From NCBI RefSeq assembly GCF_019097855.1, contig NZ_JAHRGL010000017.1, positions 36,613 to 100,612 of the forward strand: 64,000 bases of DNA. The letters are read 5' to 3'. The translations under genes and the position numbers were made by a program. Positions 38,320-47,630 of this stretch are shown here, one piece after another. The DNA is from Geopseudomonas aromaticivorans (GTDB lineage Bacteria; Pseudomonadota; Gammaproteobacteria; Pseudomonadales; Pseudomonadaceae). Every line of letters starts with the position of its first letter. Within the stretch, counting starts at the first letter, position 1. Under the pieces are notes generated by a model, which did not search any database, was not told the DNA's origin, and worked only from the letters and a program-made list of their open reading frames with translations.

Positions 38320-38704
38320 GGGGGATCCGGCGGGGTGGCCACCTGCCGGGCAGGGGGCGAAAGGGGCAGGCGCCGGCCCAGGCCGCGCGGCCAGGGCCGC
38401 GCCCATTATCCGCAGCGCGTCGCGCCGGGCGAAAGGTGGCCTGAGCAATTCGCCCGCTTTCCGTGCGATCAGCGAACGGAAAGTTTCCAAAATCCGCGCG
38501 CTTACATCCAAAGCATCATAAGGCCTGCAGGAGTAGCACGACTTCCGGCCACCCGGGATGAGCGGCTTTGGGCGCGCGCCGTATGGGCCTGCCAAAGCAC
38601 AAGGCATCCGGCGCTTGCGCAGAATACGGGCGCTACCGGCCGTCTCCGGATAATCGGCGCGACTGTTGGATCAGGCAGTCGTCCTGACGCAAGCGGAGAC
38701 AAAG
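38320..38704. other. Non-coding stretch between the AEC and porin genes
   Basis: 385 bases without a credible gene. It holds the divergent promoters of the AEC transporter and the porin. The only structure noticed is the small palindrome GGAAAGTTTCC at about 38479. No TACCAA box and no TGTACA pair. Confidence 0.6.
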
Positions 38705-39880
38705 ATGAACAACAAGAACAAAGCCTGCTATTCCCTGCTGGCCGCTGCCACTGCCCTGGCATTCAGCCTGCCGGCGGCCGCCGAAATCGTGCTGTACGAC
38801 AAGAATGACACCACCTTCTCGACCGACGGCTACTTCAACACCTTCTACGTCAACAGCGACGTCGATCGTGCCGGCGAGCAATTCGACCGCACCCAGTCGC
38901 GGGTCAAGATGGGCTTTCTGCCCAACTACATCGGCTTCAACTTCGGCAAGCAGGTCGACGACCTCAAGCTCGGCGGCCGCGCCTCGTTTTGGGTGACCAT
39001 CAACGACAGCGAGACCAACGGCACCGCCACCGACATCGACGTGCGCCAGTTCTACGCCACCGCGGCCAACGCCGAGTGGGGCGAAGTGCTGTTTGGCAAG
39101 GACTTCGGCCTGTTCGCCCGCTCCAACATCCTGCTCGACGAAATGCTCACCGGCTACGGCCAGGTCAGCGACACCCTCGGCCTGGTGGATGGCGGCGGCG
39201 TGTCCTTCGGCAACATCGGCACCGGCTACCCGTATCCGTTCCCGACCTCGCAGATCACCTACCGCTCGCCGCTGATGAGCGGCCTGCGCGTCGCCGCCGG
39301 CATCATGGACCCGGTGGACACCAACGAAGACACCAGCTCCGCCCTCGACAAGGCGTACCAGGAGGCCCCGCGCTTCGAAACCGAGATCACCTACCAGTTC
39401 GAAGTCGGCGGCGCGCAGATCTTCTCCTGGGTCAACGGCATGCAGCAGAGTTCGGAAAACACCGACAACACCATCGAGGACGTCGACTCCTCCGGCGTCG
39501 GCTACGGCGTGCAGGCCAAGATGGGCAACCTGTCGCTGACCGCGTCCGGCTTCCAGGCCGAGGGCATCAACCCGTTCTTCACCAACAACGCCGGCGAGGC
39601 GCTGCTGCGCGAAGTCGACAGCGACGGTTACCTGCTGCAGGGCTCCTACCGCTTCGGCAAGAACCGCGTCGCGCTGTCCTACGGCAAGACCAAGGACGAC
39701 GGCAACGGCCTGGGCAGTGCCGCCGACTACCAGACCCGCGGCATCGCGCTGTTCCACGACGTCAATGCCAACCTCAAGCTGGTCGCCGAGCTGAACCAGT
39801 TCGAGATCGAGGGCAAGGACAGCAATGCGCTCGACGAGGACACCCGCACCTTCGCTGTCGGTGCGGCGCTGAGCTTCTAA
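38705..39880 (+). CDS. Gram-negative porin
   Basis: 391 residues with a signal peptide (ACYSLLAAATALAFSLPAAA) and a 16-strand-type trimeric porin sequence: alternating beta strands, NYIGFNFGKQVDDLKLGGRASFWV, EWGEVLFGKDFGLFARSNILLDEML (loop 3 region) and the terminal aromatic residue in FAVGAALSF. General diffusion porin of the outer membrane; specificity unknown. CGGAGAC precedes the ATG. Its place before the alcohol genes may be coincidental. Confidence 0.9.
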   Translation: MNNKNKACYSLLAAATALAFSLPAAAEIVLYDKNDTTFSTDGYFNTFYVNSDVDRAGEQFDRTQSRVKMGFLPNYIGFNFGKQVDDLKLGGRASFWVTINDSETNGTATDIDVRQFYATAANAEWGEVLFGKDFGLFARSNILLDEMLTGYGQVSDTLGLVDGGGVSFGNIGTGYPYPFPTSQITYRSPLMSGLRVAAGIMDPVDTNEDTSSALDKAYQEAPRFETEITYQFEVGGAQIFSWVNGMQQSSENTDNTIEDVDSSGVGYGVQAKMGNLSLTASGFQAEGINPFFTNNAGEALLREVDSDGYLLQGSYRFGKNRVALSYGKTKDDGNGLGSAADYQTRGIALFHDVNANLKLVAELNQFEIEGKDSNALDEDTRTFAVGAALSF

Positions 39881-39896
39881 GGCCGCCAGTCACGGC

Positions 39897-40045
39897 CTGG
39901 GGGAGGGTGGAAAACGACCGTGGGTCTTTTCCACCTGGCGCGTCGCGGTGGAAAAAACGTCGAGCGGGTTTTCCATCCTCCAGGCGGTGTCCGATCGAGG
40001 CGGGGTAGGCGGGCGGGGAAACGACCGTGGGGTCTTTTCCTGCCG
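39897..40045. repeat. Repeat with AGGGTGGAAAACGACCG units
   Basis: Three related units: GGAGGGTGGAAAACGACCGTG with TTTTCCACC, a second GGTGGAAAAAACGTCGAGCG with TTTTCCATCCTCC, and GCGGGGAAACGACCGTGGGGTCTTTTCC. They form inverted pairs between the porin stop and the box before nosP. Not the GGTGCGC family; similar to the left half of the repeat at 22.1 kb (GGTGGACAACGACCG). Confidence 0.65.
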
Positions 40046-40094
40046 CCGCGCCCCGGACTCTCAATGCGCTACCCCCAAAGACGCAGGCCGGCAG

Positions 40095-40104
40095 TACCCA
40101 AGTA
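40095..40104 (+). promoter_or_regulatory. TACCAA-type box and promoter of nosP-nahK
   Basis: TACCCAAGTA at 40095-40104, with a looser ACCCCCAAAG about 23 bases upstream. A -10-like TAGAAT follows about 30 bases downstream (around 40131-40136). The spacing resembles that of the pedF and 54.67-kb boxes. Confidence 0.5.
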
Positions 40105-40172
40105 GCATTAACTGCCCGCCGCGACCTTCCTAGAATCACCCAGTCTGTGTGTTCTGCCGGTCCGGAGGCGAC

Positions 40173-41336
40173 GTGGAAGAAGATCTGAACGACGTCGTCC
40201 GCATGGCCCTTTCCGAGTCGACCGATGCGGAAAGCGTGGCCCAGGACCTGGCCCGCCAGCTGATGCACCCGCACCTAGGTTGCGTGCTGTTCTTCTGCAG
40301 CGCCGAATACGACCTGCCCGCGCTGGCCAATGCTCTGGAGCAGTACTTTGGCGGCGTGCGCCTGGTCGGCTGCACCACCGCCGGCGAGATCACCCCGCAG
40401 GGCTACGGCCGCGGCTGCGTCAGCGCCATCGGCTTCGACCATCGCAGCTTTTCCATCGCCGCCGCGCGCATCGACGCGCTGGACAGCTTCAGCCTGCTCG
40501 ACGCCCAGCAGGTGGTCGCCCAACTGGCCGAGGAGTGCCGCGGCAGCAGCCGCGAACCGATCAGCGGCCACAGCTTCGCCCTGACGTTGCTCGACGGCCT
40601 GTCCAGCCGCGAGGAGCTGGTGCTCTCCGCGCTGAACGCCGCCTTCGGGCGCATCCCCCACTTCGGCGGCTCGGCCGGCGACGACAACTACCTGACGCGC
40701 ACCCACGTCTACCACGACGGCCGCTTCCACACCGGCGCCGCGGTGGTGGTGCTGGTGCACACCGCGCTGGATTTCGAGGTGTTCACCACCCACCACATCC
40801 AGCCGCTGGACGAGAAGCTGGTGGTCACCGCCGCCGATCCGGCCAGCCGCACCGTGTTCGAACTCAATGCCGAGCCGGCGGCGCTGGAATACGCGCGCCT
40901 GCTCGGTGTCGATCCGCGGCAGCTCGACCTCGAGACCTTCGCCCTGCACCCGCTGGCGGTGCGCCTCGGCGAGCAGCACTACGTGCGCTCGATCCAGCGG
41001 GTCAATCCCGACCTCAGCCTGACCTTCTACTGCGCGGTGGAGAACGGCATCGTCCTCACCGCCATGCAGCCCGGGCCGCTGCTGCCCAACCTGCGGGCGC
41101 TGTTCGACGGCCTCGAACAGCGCCTCGGCCCGCTGCTGCTGACCATCGGCTGCGACTGTTTCCTGCGCCGCATGGAGGTGGAAGCGCGCGGCCTGGTCGC
41201 CGACACCGCCGGCCTGCTGGTCCGCCACCGCGTGATCGGCTTCAACACCTACGGGGAGCAGTTCAATGGCATGCACATCAACCAGACCTTCACCGGCGTC
41301 GCCATCGGCCGACCCGGACGGGGCCTGTGCCGCTGA
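40173..41336 (+). CDS. nosP: FIST domain protein, NosP-like
   Basis: 387 residues with FIST_N (about 25-210; GCVLFFCSAEYDLPALANAL, VGCTTAGEITPQGYG, HFGGSAGDDNYL) and FIST_C (about 225-375; IGCDCFLRRMEVEARG, GFNTYGEQFNGMHINQTFTGVAI). NosP proteins bind haem/NO and control the partner kinase NahK. The assignment rests on this domain pair plus the adjacent NahK-like kinase. The GTG at 40173 is chosen because GGAGG lies four bases before it. Its last 71 bases overlap the kinase gene. Confidence 0.8.
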   Translation: MEEDLNDVVRMALSESTDAESVAQDLARQLMHPHLGCVLFFCSAEYDLPALANALEQYFGGVRLVGCTTAGEITPQGYGRGCVSAIGFDHRSFSIAAARIDALDSFSLLDAQQVVAQLAEECRGSSREPISGHSFALTLLDGLSSREELVLSALNAAFGRIPHFGGSAGDDNYLTRTHVYHDGRFHTGAAVVVLVHTALDFEVFTTHHIQPLDEKLVVTAADPASRTVFELNAEPAALEYARLLGVDPRQLDLETFALHPLAVRLGEQHYVRSIQRVNPDLSLTFYCAVENGIVLTAMQPGPLLPNLRALFDGLEQRLGPLLLTIGCDCFLRRMEVEARGLVADTAGLLVRHRVIGFNTYGEQFNGMHINQTFTGVAIGRPGRGLCR

Positions 41337-43905
41337 GCTGCGCGTCCGGCTCGCCGAGCTGGAAGCGCGCAACCTCAAGCTGGAGCGGATCAACGCCGCG
41401 CTGATCGAGCGCGTCGAGTCCGCCGGCCCGCAGGGCGCCGACGCCTACGCCGCCTTCCAGCACTCGGTGGTGCTCGCCGAGCAGGTGCGCGAGCGCACCG
41501 ACGCGCTGAACCGGGCGATGACCGAGCTGCAGACCAGCAACGCGCTGCTCAGCGAGGCGCGCGGCCGCGCCGAGACCGCCCACCAGCACCTGATCGACGC
41601 CATCGAGAGCATCTCCGACGCCTTCGTGCTGTTCGACGCCGGGCAGCGCATCCTGCTGTTCAACCGCCGCTTCCAGGCGCTGTGGGGCGACCTGCAGGGC
41701 CGCATCCGCCGTGGCATGCGCCTGACCGAGGTCAAGCGCCTGGCGATCAGTTCCGGGCTGGTGGTCGAGGAACACGGCGGCGCCGAGCAGGAGCGCACCC
41801 TCTATCGTCTGCACGACGGCCGCTGGGTGCAGGTCAGCGAACGGCCGACCCGCGAGGGCGGCCTGGTGATCCTCTACACCGACATCACCGAGGTGAAGGT
41901 CCACGAGACCGCGCGCCGCGAACAGGCGGTGGCGCAGAAGTCGCGCCTGCTGCAGCGCACCATGGACAACCTGTCCCAGGGCGTCGCGGTGATCAACGCC
42001 GAGGGCGAGCTGGAGCTGTGGAACGGCCGCTTCCTCGAACTCGGCGGCCTGGCGCCGCTGGAGGCGCACCGGCCGTTCGCCGAGGTGATGGCCGACAGCG
42101 AGCTGGAGCTGCTCACCCCGGACAGTTGCGACGAGCGCGGCCGCCCGCTGCGCGAGCGCGAACAGCGCCTGAGCGACGGCCGCGTGCTCGAGGTGCGCAC
42201 CCACCCGATGCCGGCCGGCGGCTACGTCAACACCTACACCGACATCACCGAGCGCTACCGCTACGCCGAGACCCTGCGCGAGAGCGAGCGCTGGGTGCGC
42301 CTGATCACCGACCAGGTACCGGCGCTGATCGCCTACATCAGCGGCGACCTCACCTACGAATTCACCAACCGCGTCTACGACGAGTGGTACAGCTGGCCGC
42401 GCGGCGCCATGCTCGGCCAGGCCATGCGCAGCGTGCACAGCGAGGAGCACTTCCGCCTGCTCGAGCCGTACATCGAGCGCGCCTTCGCCGGCGAGAACGT
42501 CACCTTCGAGGTGGCCGAGCGCAACCAGGCCGGCCAGGAGCGCTACATGCTGCGTTCCTACGTGCCCAACCGCCAGCCGGGCGGCGAGGTGCTCGGCATC
42601 TTCGTGCTGATCCGCGACATCACCGAGCGCCGGCGCACCGCCGAGGCGCTGCACCAGGCCTACCAGAACCTCGAGCGCCGGGTGCGCGAGCGCACCGCCG
42701 AACTGACCGCGGTGAACAGCCAGCTACGCGAGGAGATCGACGAGCGCGCGCGCGCCGAGGCGCGCCTGCGCGAGGCCAAGCGCGAAGCCGAACAGGCCAA
42801 CCTGTCGAAGACCAAGTTCCTCGCCGCGGTCAGCCACGATCTGTTGCAGCCGCTGAACGCCGCACGGCTGTTCACCAGCGCGCTGCTCGAACAGCCGGTG
42901 CCGGCGCCCAGCGCCGGGCTGATCCGCAACGTCAGCAACTCGCTGGAGGACGTGGAAAGCCTGCTCGGCACCCTGGTCGACGTCTCCAAGCTGGACGCCG
43001 GGGTGATCAAGCCCGACGTCGGCGCCTTCGCCATCGCCGACCTGCTCGACAACCTCGCCGCCGAATACCACCAGATCGCCGCCAGCGAAGGGCTGAGTCT
43101 CGACTTCGTGCCCTGTTCGGCGCTGGTCAAGAGCGACACCCAGCTGCTGGCGCGGGTGCTGCGCAACTTCCTCAGCAACGCCATCCGCTACACCGCCAGC
43201 GGCCGCGTGCTGCTCGGCTGCCGGCGGCGTCCCGGCGGGCTGTCCATCGAAGTGTGGGACACCGGCGCCGGCATCGCCCCGGACAAGCTCGGCGAGATCT
43301 TCCAGGAGTTCAAGCGCGGCGCCCCGGTGCGCGCCACCCAGGACCGCGGCCTCGGTCTCGGCCTGGCCATCGTCGAGAAGATCGTGCGCATGCTCGGCCA
43401 CCGCATCCGCGTGCATTCGCGCGAGGGCATCGGCTCCTGCTTCGCCGTCGAGGTGCCCTACGCGCGCAGCGTGGCGCGCCCGCGCGAGCAGAGCGAACTG
43501 CCGCCGCCGCCCGGCGAGCACCTGCAGGGCGCGCGGGTCTGGGTGGTCGACAACGATGCGGCGATCTGCGCCGGCATGCGCACCCTGCTGGAGGGCTGGG
43601 GCTGCGACGTGGTCACCGCGCTGTCCGGCGACGACCTGGCCCGCCAGGTGGACACCGTGCAGGGCGTGGCCGACATCCTGGTCGTCGACTACCACCTCGA
43701 CAACGGCCACACCGGCGCCGACCTAGTGCAGGAACTCAACGCCCGGCGCAGCGCGCCGCTGCCGGTGCTGATGATCACCGCCAACTACAGCAACGACCTC
43801 AAGCTGCAGATGCGCGAACTCGGCCAGGTGCTGATGCACAAGCCGGTGCGGCCGATGAAGCTGAAGACGGCGATGAGTCATCTGGTGGAGCGGGGGCGTG
43901 GGTAG
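41266..43905 (+). CDS. nahK: Hybrid sensor histidine kinase, NahK/ErcS'-like
   Basis: 879 residues, no membrane segment. Coiled-coil N-terminus (about 25-110), three PAS-type domains (about 110-215, 225-335, 340-470), coiled coil, HisKA with phospho-acceptor His524 in AAVSHDLLQPLNAARLF, HATPase_c (about 620-740; NFLSNAIRYT, DTGAGIAPDKL, GLGLGLAIVEKI) and a C-terminal receiver with Asp808 in LVVDYHL. The ATG at 41266 lies inside nosP but has GGGGAG seven bases upstream. P. aeruginosa PA1976 of this type sits near erbR and exaA and is linked to ethanol oxidation and NO signalling. Confidence 0.87.
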   Translation: MACTSTRPSPASPSADPDGACAAELRVRLAELEARNLKLERINAALIERVESAGPQGADAYAAFQHSVVLAEQVRERTDALNRAMTELQTSNALLSEARGRAETAHQHLIDAIESISDAFVLFDAGQRILLFNRRFQALWGDLQGRIRRGMRLTEVKRLAISSGLVVEEHGGAEQERTLYRLHDGRWVQVSERPTREGGLVILYTDITEVKVHETARREQAVAQKSRLLQRTMDNLSQGVAVINAEGELELWNGRFLELGGLAPLEAHRPFAEVMADSELELLTPDSCDERGRPLREREQRLSDGRVLEVRTHPMPAGGYVNTYTDITERYRYAETLRESERWVRLITDQVPALIAYISGDLTYEFTNRVYDEWYSWPRGAMLGQAMRSVHSEEHFRLLEPYIERAFAGENVTFEVAERNQAGQERYMLRSYVPNRQPGGEVLGIFVLIRDITERRRTAEALHQAYQNLERRVRERTAELTAVNSQLREEIDERARAEARLREAKREAEQANLSKTKFLAAVSHDLLQPLNAARLFTSALLEQPVPAPSAGLIRNVSNSLEDVESLLGTLVDVSKLDAGVIKPDVGAFAIADLLDNLAAEYHQIAASEGLSLDFVPCSALVKSDTQLLARVLRNFLSNAIRYTASGRVLLGCRRRPGGLSIEVWDTGAGIAPDKLGEIFQEFKRGAPVRATQDRGLGLGLAIVEKIVRMLGHRIRVHSREGIGSCFAVEVPYARSVARPREQSELPPPPGEHLQGARVWVVDNDAAICAGMRTLLEGWGCDVVTALSGDDLARQVDTVQGVADILVVDYHLDNGHTGADLVQELNARRSAPLPVLMITANYSNDLKLQMRELGQVLMHKPVRPMKLKTAMSHLVERGRG

Positions 43906-43930
43906 GCTGGTTGGGATTGCGTCGAGTGAC

Positions 43931-44608
43931 TCAGGTCGGTTGGGATATGACCCTCAACTCAGGGCATACCGGACAGGCGAAGGCATATAGCGCAGCTTCG
44001 CCGAGGAAGAACGGGATTTGGTCGAGAAAGTGGAAGGGTCCGTTCCAGTTTTCGTAGCCGATACCGACGATATGTGTCATGTGCCTGCCGCAAGAACACT
44101 TCACTTCCTCGGGCGCATCCAGCCACAAGGGGGAGCCCATGACTCTGAAAACGACGCTGCCACCGAGAAAGTCGTCGGTATTTCTCCAGTATGAATCTTC
44201 ATCAAGGGGAAGCTCCGCTGGCTGGAGCTCTCTCAAGGCGATCCTGGTCTCCGGCAAGGGGGTTGGAAATCGGTCTTCCTCGGGGAGTGTGTAGCACTCG
44301 TTCGAGGTCTTGTGGACGAGCCACACCGTTTTCGATTCTTCATCGAATCTGTAAACCTGCTCCTCCACCCAGAGATCGCTGTTGATGTAGCTGCATACCG
44401 GCAGCTCGTATCGGTGTTTGGCGGCCATTGCAGAAAGCCGAGGGTCGGTCAGATCGAGCACAAGCAGCAAGGCAGGCCCGTCCTCGAGCGGCTGCGGATC
44501 GATCACCTTCCAGGAGGAGCCGCCGAAGCGGTGGTTGTAAGACGATTGCTCGCCAACCTCAACGGCATATCCTGCGGGATATCGGTAATTCAAGCCAAAC
44601 TTGCTCAT
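43931..44608 (-). CDS. Hypothetical protein, DUF1963/YwqG-like
   Basis: 225 residues, not secreted. The C-terminal part (GSPLWLDAPEEVKCSCGRHMTHIVGIGYENW ... FACPVCPELR, shown in parts) resembles the cysteine-rich end of DUF1963/YwqG proteins, with a possible CxC...CxxC metal site. Base composition is visibly lower in GC than the flanking genes. First of three such genes in a row on this strand. DUF1963-like proteins are among domains found as immunity proteins, but the function here is unknown. Confidence 0.6.
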   Translation of the reverse strand: MSKFGLNYRYPAGYAVEVGEQSSYNHRFGGSSWKVIDPQPLEDGPALLLVLDLTDPRLSAMAAKHRYELPVCSYINSDLWVEEQVYRFDEESKTVWLVHKTSNECYTLPEEDRFPTPLPETRIALRELQPAELPLDEDSYWRNTDDFLGGSVVFRVMGSPLWLDAPEEVKCSCGRHMTHIVGIGYENWNGPFHFLDQIPFFLGEAALYAFACPVCPELRVISQPT

Positions 44609-44671
44609 TCAGTGTGCTCTCCCTGTTTGGTTCGATTCCTGCCATAGCCGTCCGGGGCATGCTCCCGGCAC

Positions 44672-45022
44672 TCAGACCTCAAGGAGCAAGGGGTCAAACC
44701 ATACGTCCTCGTAGCCAGGCGCTAGGAGGATGCGCCACCCTGGGGGAAGAGCCAGATAAGGGATGACGGCCGGACAGTACGAGGGCAGGTGCAGGACATG
44801 CAGGGGCTGGAAGAAGTCTTCCTGGTCTTGTGGCAGGTCCTCCCCACCCCATATGTACCAGCCACACGTCGAACCTGCGGCCGGGTGCCGTAGCGCATTG
44901 AGTGGCTGGAGGTTGAGGGTGTGCAGGGCGACTCCGACTTTCGAGTCGGTATCGACAGGCTCGCAAGCGGTGCCGAAGCGAGCGCACACCTGCTGTTGCT
45001 CTGGGCGGATCAATCGCGACAA
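44672..45022 (-). CDS. DUF2185/Imm33-like small protein
   Basis: About 116 residues. The sequence NALRHPAAGSTCGWYIWGGEDLPQD ... LALPPGWRILLAPGYEDVWFD (shown in parts) matches the pattern I know for DUF2185/Imm33 immunity-like proteins. The start is uncertain: TTG at 45022 has GGGAG eight bases upstream, and a second TTG at 45013 overlaps the upstream stop. Either way it is translationally coupled to the DUF695 gene. The open frame extends further only over that gene. Confidence 0.6.
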   Translation of the reverse strand: MSRLIRPEQQQVCARFGTACEPVDTDSKVGVALHTLNLQPLNALRHPAAGSTCGWYIWGGEDLPQDQEDFFQPLHVLHLPSYCPAVIPYLALPPGWRILLAPGYEDVWFDPLLLEV

Positions 45023-45756
45023 ACCTGTGTCTCCCAGCCGTCGTAGTCGCCACCGCACTCTTTGGCCGAGCGGTTGAGAAATAGGGTCAAGGGGTTCATC
45101 GAGCCGTAATCGGGAAGCCCGGTATGCGCCAGCCTGACGGTGTAGCTGAGATGATCGCCCCTCGGCGATTCGCTGAGCTCGCATATTTCGAAGTGTTCGC
45201 TGACCAGAATGATGAACTGTTCCCGGTCCTGCGGATTATCGAAGTGGGCCCAGTGAGCGATGGGGCGTGGGGTGGCAAAGGCTTCGCCTTCGCGCCTCAA
45301 GGCGTCTTCGGTACGGATATCCTGAATGACTTGCCAGTCGTCCTCGGTGGGGAACAGTTCGCTCCAGTAGGCGGCCCGCTCCGGATCTGGTTCGCAGCAG
45401 AACAGAATCTGGTAATCGAACTGCTCCGCCAATTGCTCTGCAAGGCTGGCGACATCGGCCTCTGTCCATGAAGTGAAGAAGATGAAGTGCCGCTTGCCAC
45501 CGGTCGTGATGCGTCCGATCTGAATACCTGTTTGGTCGCTCAACACATTCGTCAACTGGTCTTCAATCGCATTCAGGTGGCTGAATTCTTCACCTGAGGG
45601 AAGGCCGCGCTCGTCCGGGGATTTGAGTACGACGGCGAAGCGCGCGCAGTTGCTGAAGGGAAGACTCTCTATCTCGGTGCGAAGTCCATGGTCGTAGGAG
45701 ATCCATGCGACGTGATTGCCCATCTGGCAGGGGAAGGTTTCCCAGTGATCGCTCAT
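45010..45756 (-). CDS. DUF695/RraB-like domain protein
   Basis: 248 residues. N-terminal DUF695-type domain (about 1-130; DHWETFPCQMGNHVAWISYDHGL, RHFIFFTSWTEAD) and a C-terminal RraB-like domain (about 135-245; EDDWQVIQDIRTEDALRREGE, PIAHWAHFDN, LSYTVRLAHTGLPDYGSMNPLTLFLNRSAKECGGDYDGWET, in parts). RraB restrains RNase E, but combined DUF695-RraB proteins are uncharacterised. Upstream member of the three-gene lower-GC block. Confidence 0.7.
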   Translation of the reverse strand: MSDHWETFPCQMGNHVAWISYDHGLRTEIESLPFSNCARFAVVLKSPDERGLPSGEEFSHLNAIEDQLTNVLSDQTGIQIGRITTGGKRHFIFFTSWTEADVASLAEQLAEQFDYQILFCCEPDPERAAYWSELFPTEDDWQVIQDIRTEDALRREGEAFATPRPIAHWAHFDNPQDREQFIILVSEHFEICELSESPRGDHLSYTVRLAHTGLPDYGSMNPLTLFLNRSAKECGGDYDGWETQVCRD

Positions 45757-45886
45757 GCTGACTCCTGTCGTTGCGCATATCGCTGCAAGGAGTGGTATGC
45801 AGCGGCTCTGCGCAAAGGTTGAATGACTTCCTTGTCGAGCTCGATCGTTCGGGCGATCGGGACTGTGGCAACGCTATCCATTGAGC

Positions 45887-46525
45887 TCAGAACTGTCTAC
45901 TGCTCATGCAATGGCAATTTCTCAGGGCCTCCGCCGGCAACACATCTCCTGTGCCCCCATACCCCCACAACACCGTCGCCTCGTCCTGATGCTCCCAGAA
46001 GCTTTCATTGCGTCCCTGGTAGCGGGTGCCGCTGGCGCTGGGCTGGCGGTACATCAGCGACACGCTGTCGCCGCGTTCGGCGATCAGGGTGGGCGGTTCG
46101 GTGGCGAAGAAGGTGACGACCACCTCGCTACCGGGCTGGTCGTCGCAGGCGAAGGTGAAGGGGCCGGTGTGCGGCACCAGCCGATAGCGGGCCTGCAGTT
46201 CGGTGATGCGTAGCCGGTAGCTCTCCACCACGCAGGCGCGCTGGTCGGTGCTCTTCCAGCAGTCGTCGCGGCCCTTGATCCAGCCGCGCTGCTCGGCCTT
46301 GAGCCGTGGCGGGTGCTCGTTGGCCGCTCTGGCGCTGGCTGCGGTGTAGACCTCGGCCAGTTGGCGGTCGAGGGCGGATAGTTCGGCGTCCGCGCAGACC
46401 AGCGCCGGGATGCTGGGCTTCTCGACCTTGTTGCAGTCATACGAGGGGCCTTGGGCCTGGGTGTGCACAGCGAAGGTCAGCAGCATGCTGCAAAGCGGCA
46501 GCGCCGCGAAGCCGAAGCGATTCAT
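45887..46525 (-). CDS. Periplasmic lysozyme-inhibitor-like protein (LprI-type plus MliC domains)
   Basis: 212 residues with a signal peptide (RFGFAALPLCSMLLTFAVHTQA). Domain 1 (about 25-110) is the DUF1311/LprI-N pattern: YDCNKVEKPSIPALVCADAELSALDRQLAEVY with conserved Cys and Trp. Domain 2 (about 120-200) is MliC-like: FTFACDDQPGSEVVVTFF, SASGTRYQG, ESFWEHQDEATVLWG. Both domains occur in inhibitors of host or competitor lysozyme. Start at the ATG at 46525. Confidence 0.8.
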   Translation of the reverse strand: MNRFGFAALPLCSMLLTFAVHTQAQGPSYDCNKVEKPSIPALVCADAELSALDRQLAEVYTAASARAANEHPPRLKAEQRGWIKGRDDCWKSTDQRACVVESYRLRITELQARYRLVPHTGPFTFACDDQPGSEVVVTFFATEPPTLIAERGDSVSLMYRQPSASGTRYQGRNESFWEHQDEATVLWGYGGTGDVLPAEALRNCHCMSSRQF

Positions 46526-46594
46526 GTCGATCTCCCTGTGCGACCGGGGCAGAGCCGCGGCCTGCCCCCGGCCGGATGGGCCGGCGGCGTGCAA

Positions 46595-47185
46595 TCAGGC
46601 GGGGGCAACCTGCTCCAGTATGGCCAGCGACTGGGCAAGGCGCTGGCTGCGCTCGTGCAGCTGCGCCACTTCGAACTGGTGGACTTCTTCGATGATGGCG
46701 AACAGCGACTGGAAGCGCTCCAGGTCGTCCTCGTTGGCGAAGCCCATGCCGTCGTCGGCGAAGACCACGGCATCCCGGCAGGCGTCGATGAGCTGGCAGA
46801 TCTCCATGGCCGCGACAATCCAGCGGTCGCGGTTGCGGTAGAGCAGACTCTGCGCTTCGAGCTGGTCGTTGATCGAGGCCATGACGCCCGCGCGATATTC
46901 CGCCTGCCGCTGCTCCGGCAACTCGTCCAGCGCCGCAGCCAGCTCGGCGCAGCAGGCCAGGGCCAGTTGCTCGAATGCGCTCTGGTGCGTGCGCATGAAC
47001 TCGCTGAGTTGCTCGAGTGCCGCCCTGGATTGCGCGGTGCCCTCCGGGCTGGCCAGGCGCTCCTGCAACAGCACCCGTTCGAGCTGTAGTTGCTCCTGTC
47101 GGTCGTTGAGGGCCTTGGCTGCCTGCATGCCGACCAGGGCATGGCGTTTGGCGAGTTCGATGAAGCGGAGCTCGGTCACGTGCAT
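46595..47185 (-). CDS. Hypothetical helical protein
   Basis: 196 residues, not recognised. Strongly predicted helices throughout, with heptad-like stretches (LNDRQEQLQLERVLLQERLASPE, SQRLAQSLAILEQV) and no signal peptide or membrane segment. Start placed at the ATG at 47185 (MHVTELRFIELAKRHALVG), where protein-like composition begins. Cotranscription with the lysozyme inhibitor gene, 70 bases downstream, is likely. Confidence 0.6.
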   Translation of the reverse strand: MHVTELRFIELAKRHALVGMQAAKALNDRQEQLQLERVLLQERLASPEGTAQSRAALEQLSEFMRTHQSAFEQLALACCAELAAALDELPEQRQAEYRAGVMASINDQLEAQSLLYRNRDRWIVAAMEICQLIDACRDAVVFADDGMGFANEDDLERFQSLFAIIEEVHQFEVAQLHERSQRLAQSLAILEQVAPA

Positions 47186-47630
47186 GAGTAGAAGAACTGC
47201 TCTTGATTCGCGGCAGAGGGCATGGGGCAGAAGTCCCTCGGCGGCATGACATTTCCTTGTCGTTCCTGGTGCGTACCTCGGTACAGCGGGCGGCCGTTCG
47301 CTGCCGGTTGCGAGGGATGCTGGGCCAGGATTGGCAAGCCGTTGCCGTTCGCTGCATGACGCAAGCGGGCATGGCATAACGCTATCCCGGGGCGCGCGCG
47401 ACTGTCCATGTCGGAGGGGCGGTTTTGCCGATGCGGGCACAGAGACAGCCTGCGCCTGGTCGAAGTCGTTCCGCAGCGCAGGTACAACGGACGGATGCGC
47501 AGGCCAGAGGTTTGCCGAGGCAGTCGGTGCTGACAGGCACCTCTCGCGCGGCGCTTGCAGCAGCGAGGCACTGGCGTCTTGGGCGGGGCTGGATTGTTCT
47601 ACTGCTTCGCGGCGGACTGATCCCCGGCCC
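47186..47630. other. Non-coding stretch between the helical and DUF3175 genes
   Basis: 445 bases in which I see no gene, hairpin terminator or repeat. Short open frames on both strands have arginine- or serine-rich translations typical of chance frames. Presumably it carries the promoter of the leftward 46.6-47.2-kb gene. Confidence 0.5.

Noticed and set aside
41266-43905. Reading nahK as the lanthanide sensor PedS2
   Set aside because: The protein has no membrane segment or periplasmic domain and carries three PAS-type domains and a receiver, unlike a periplasmic metal sensor.
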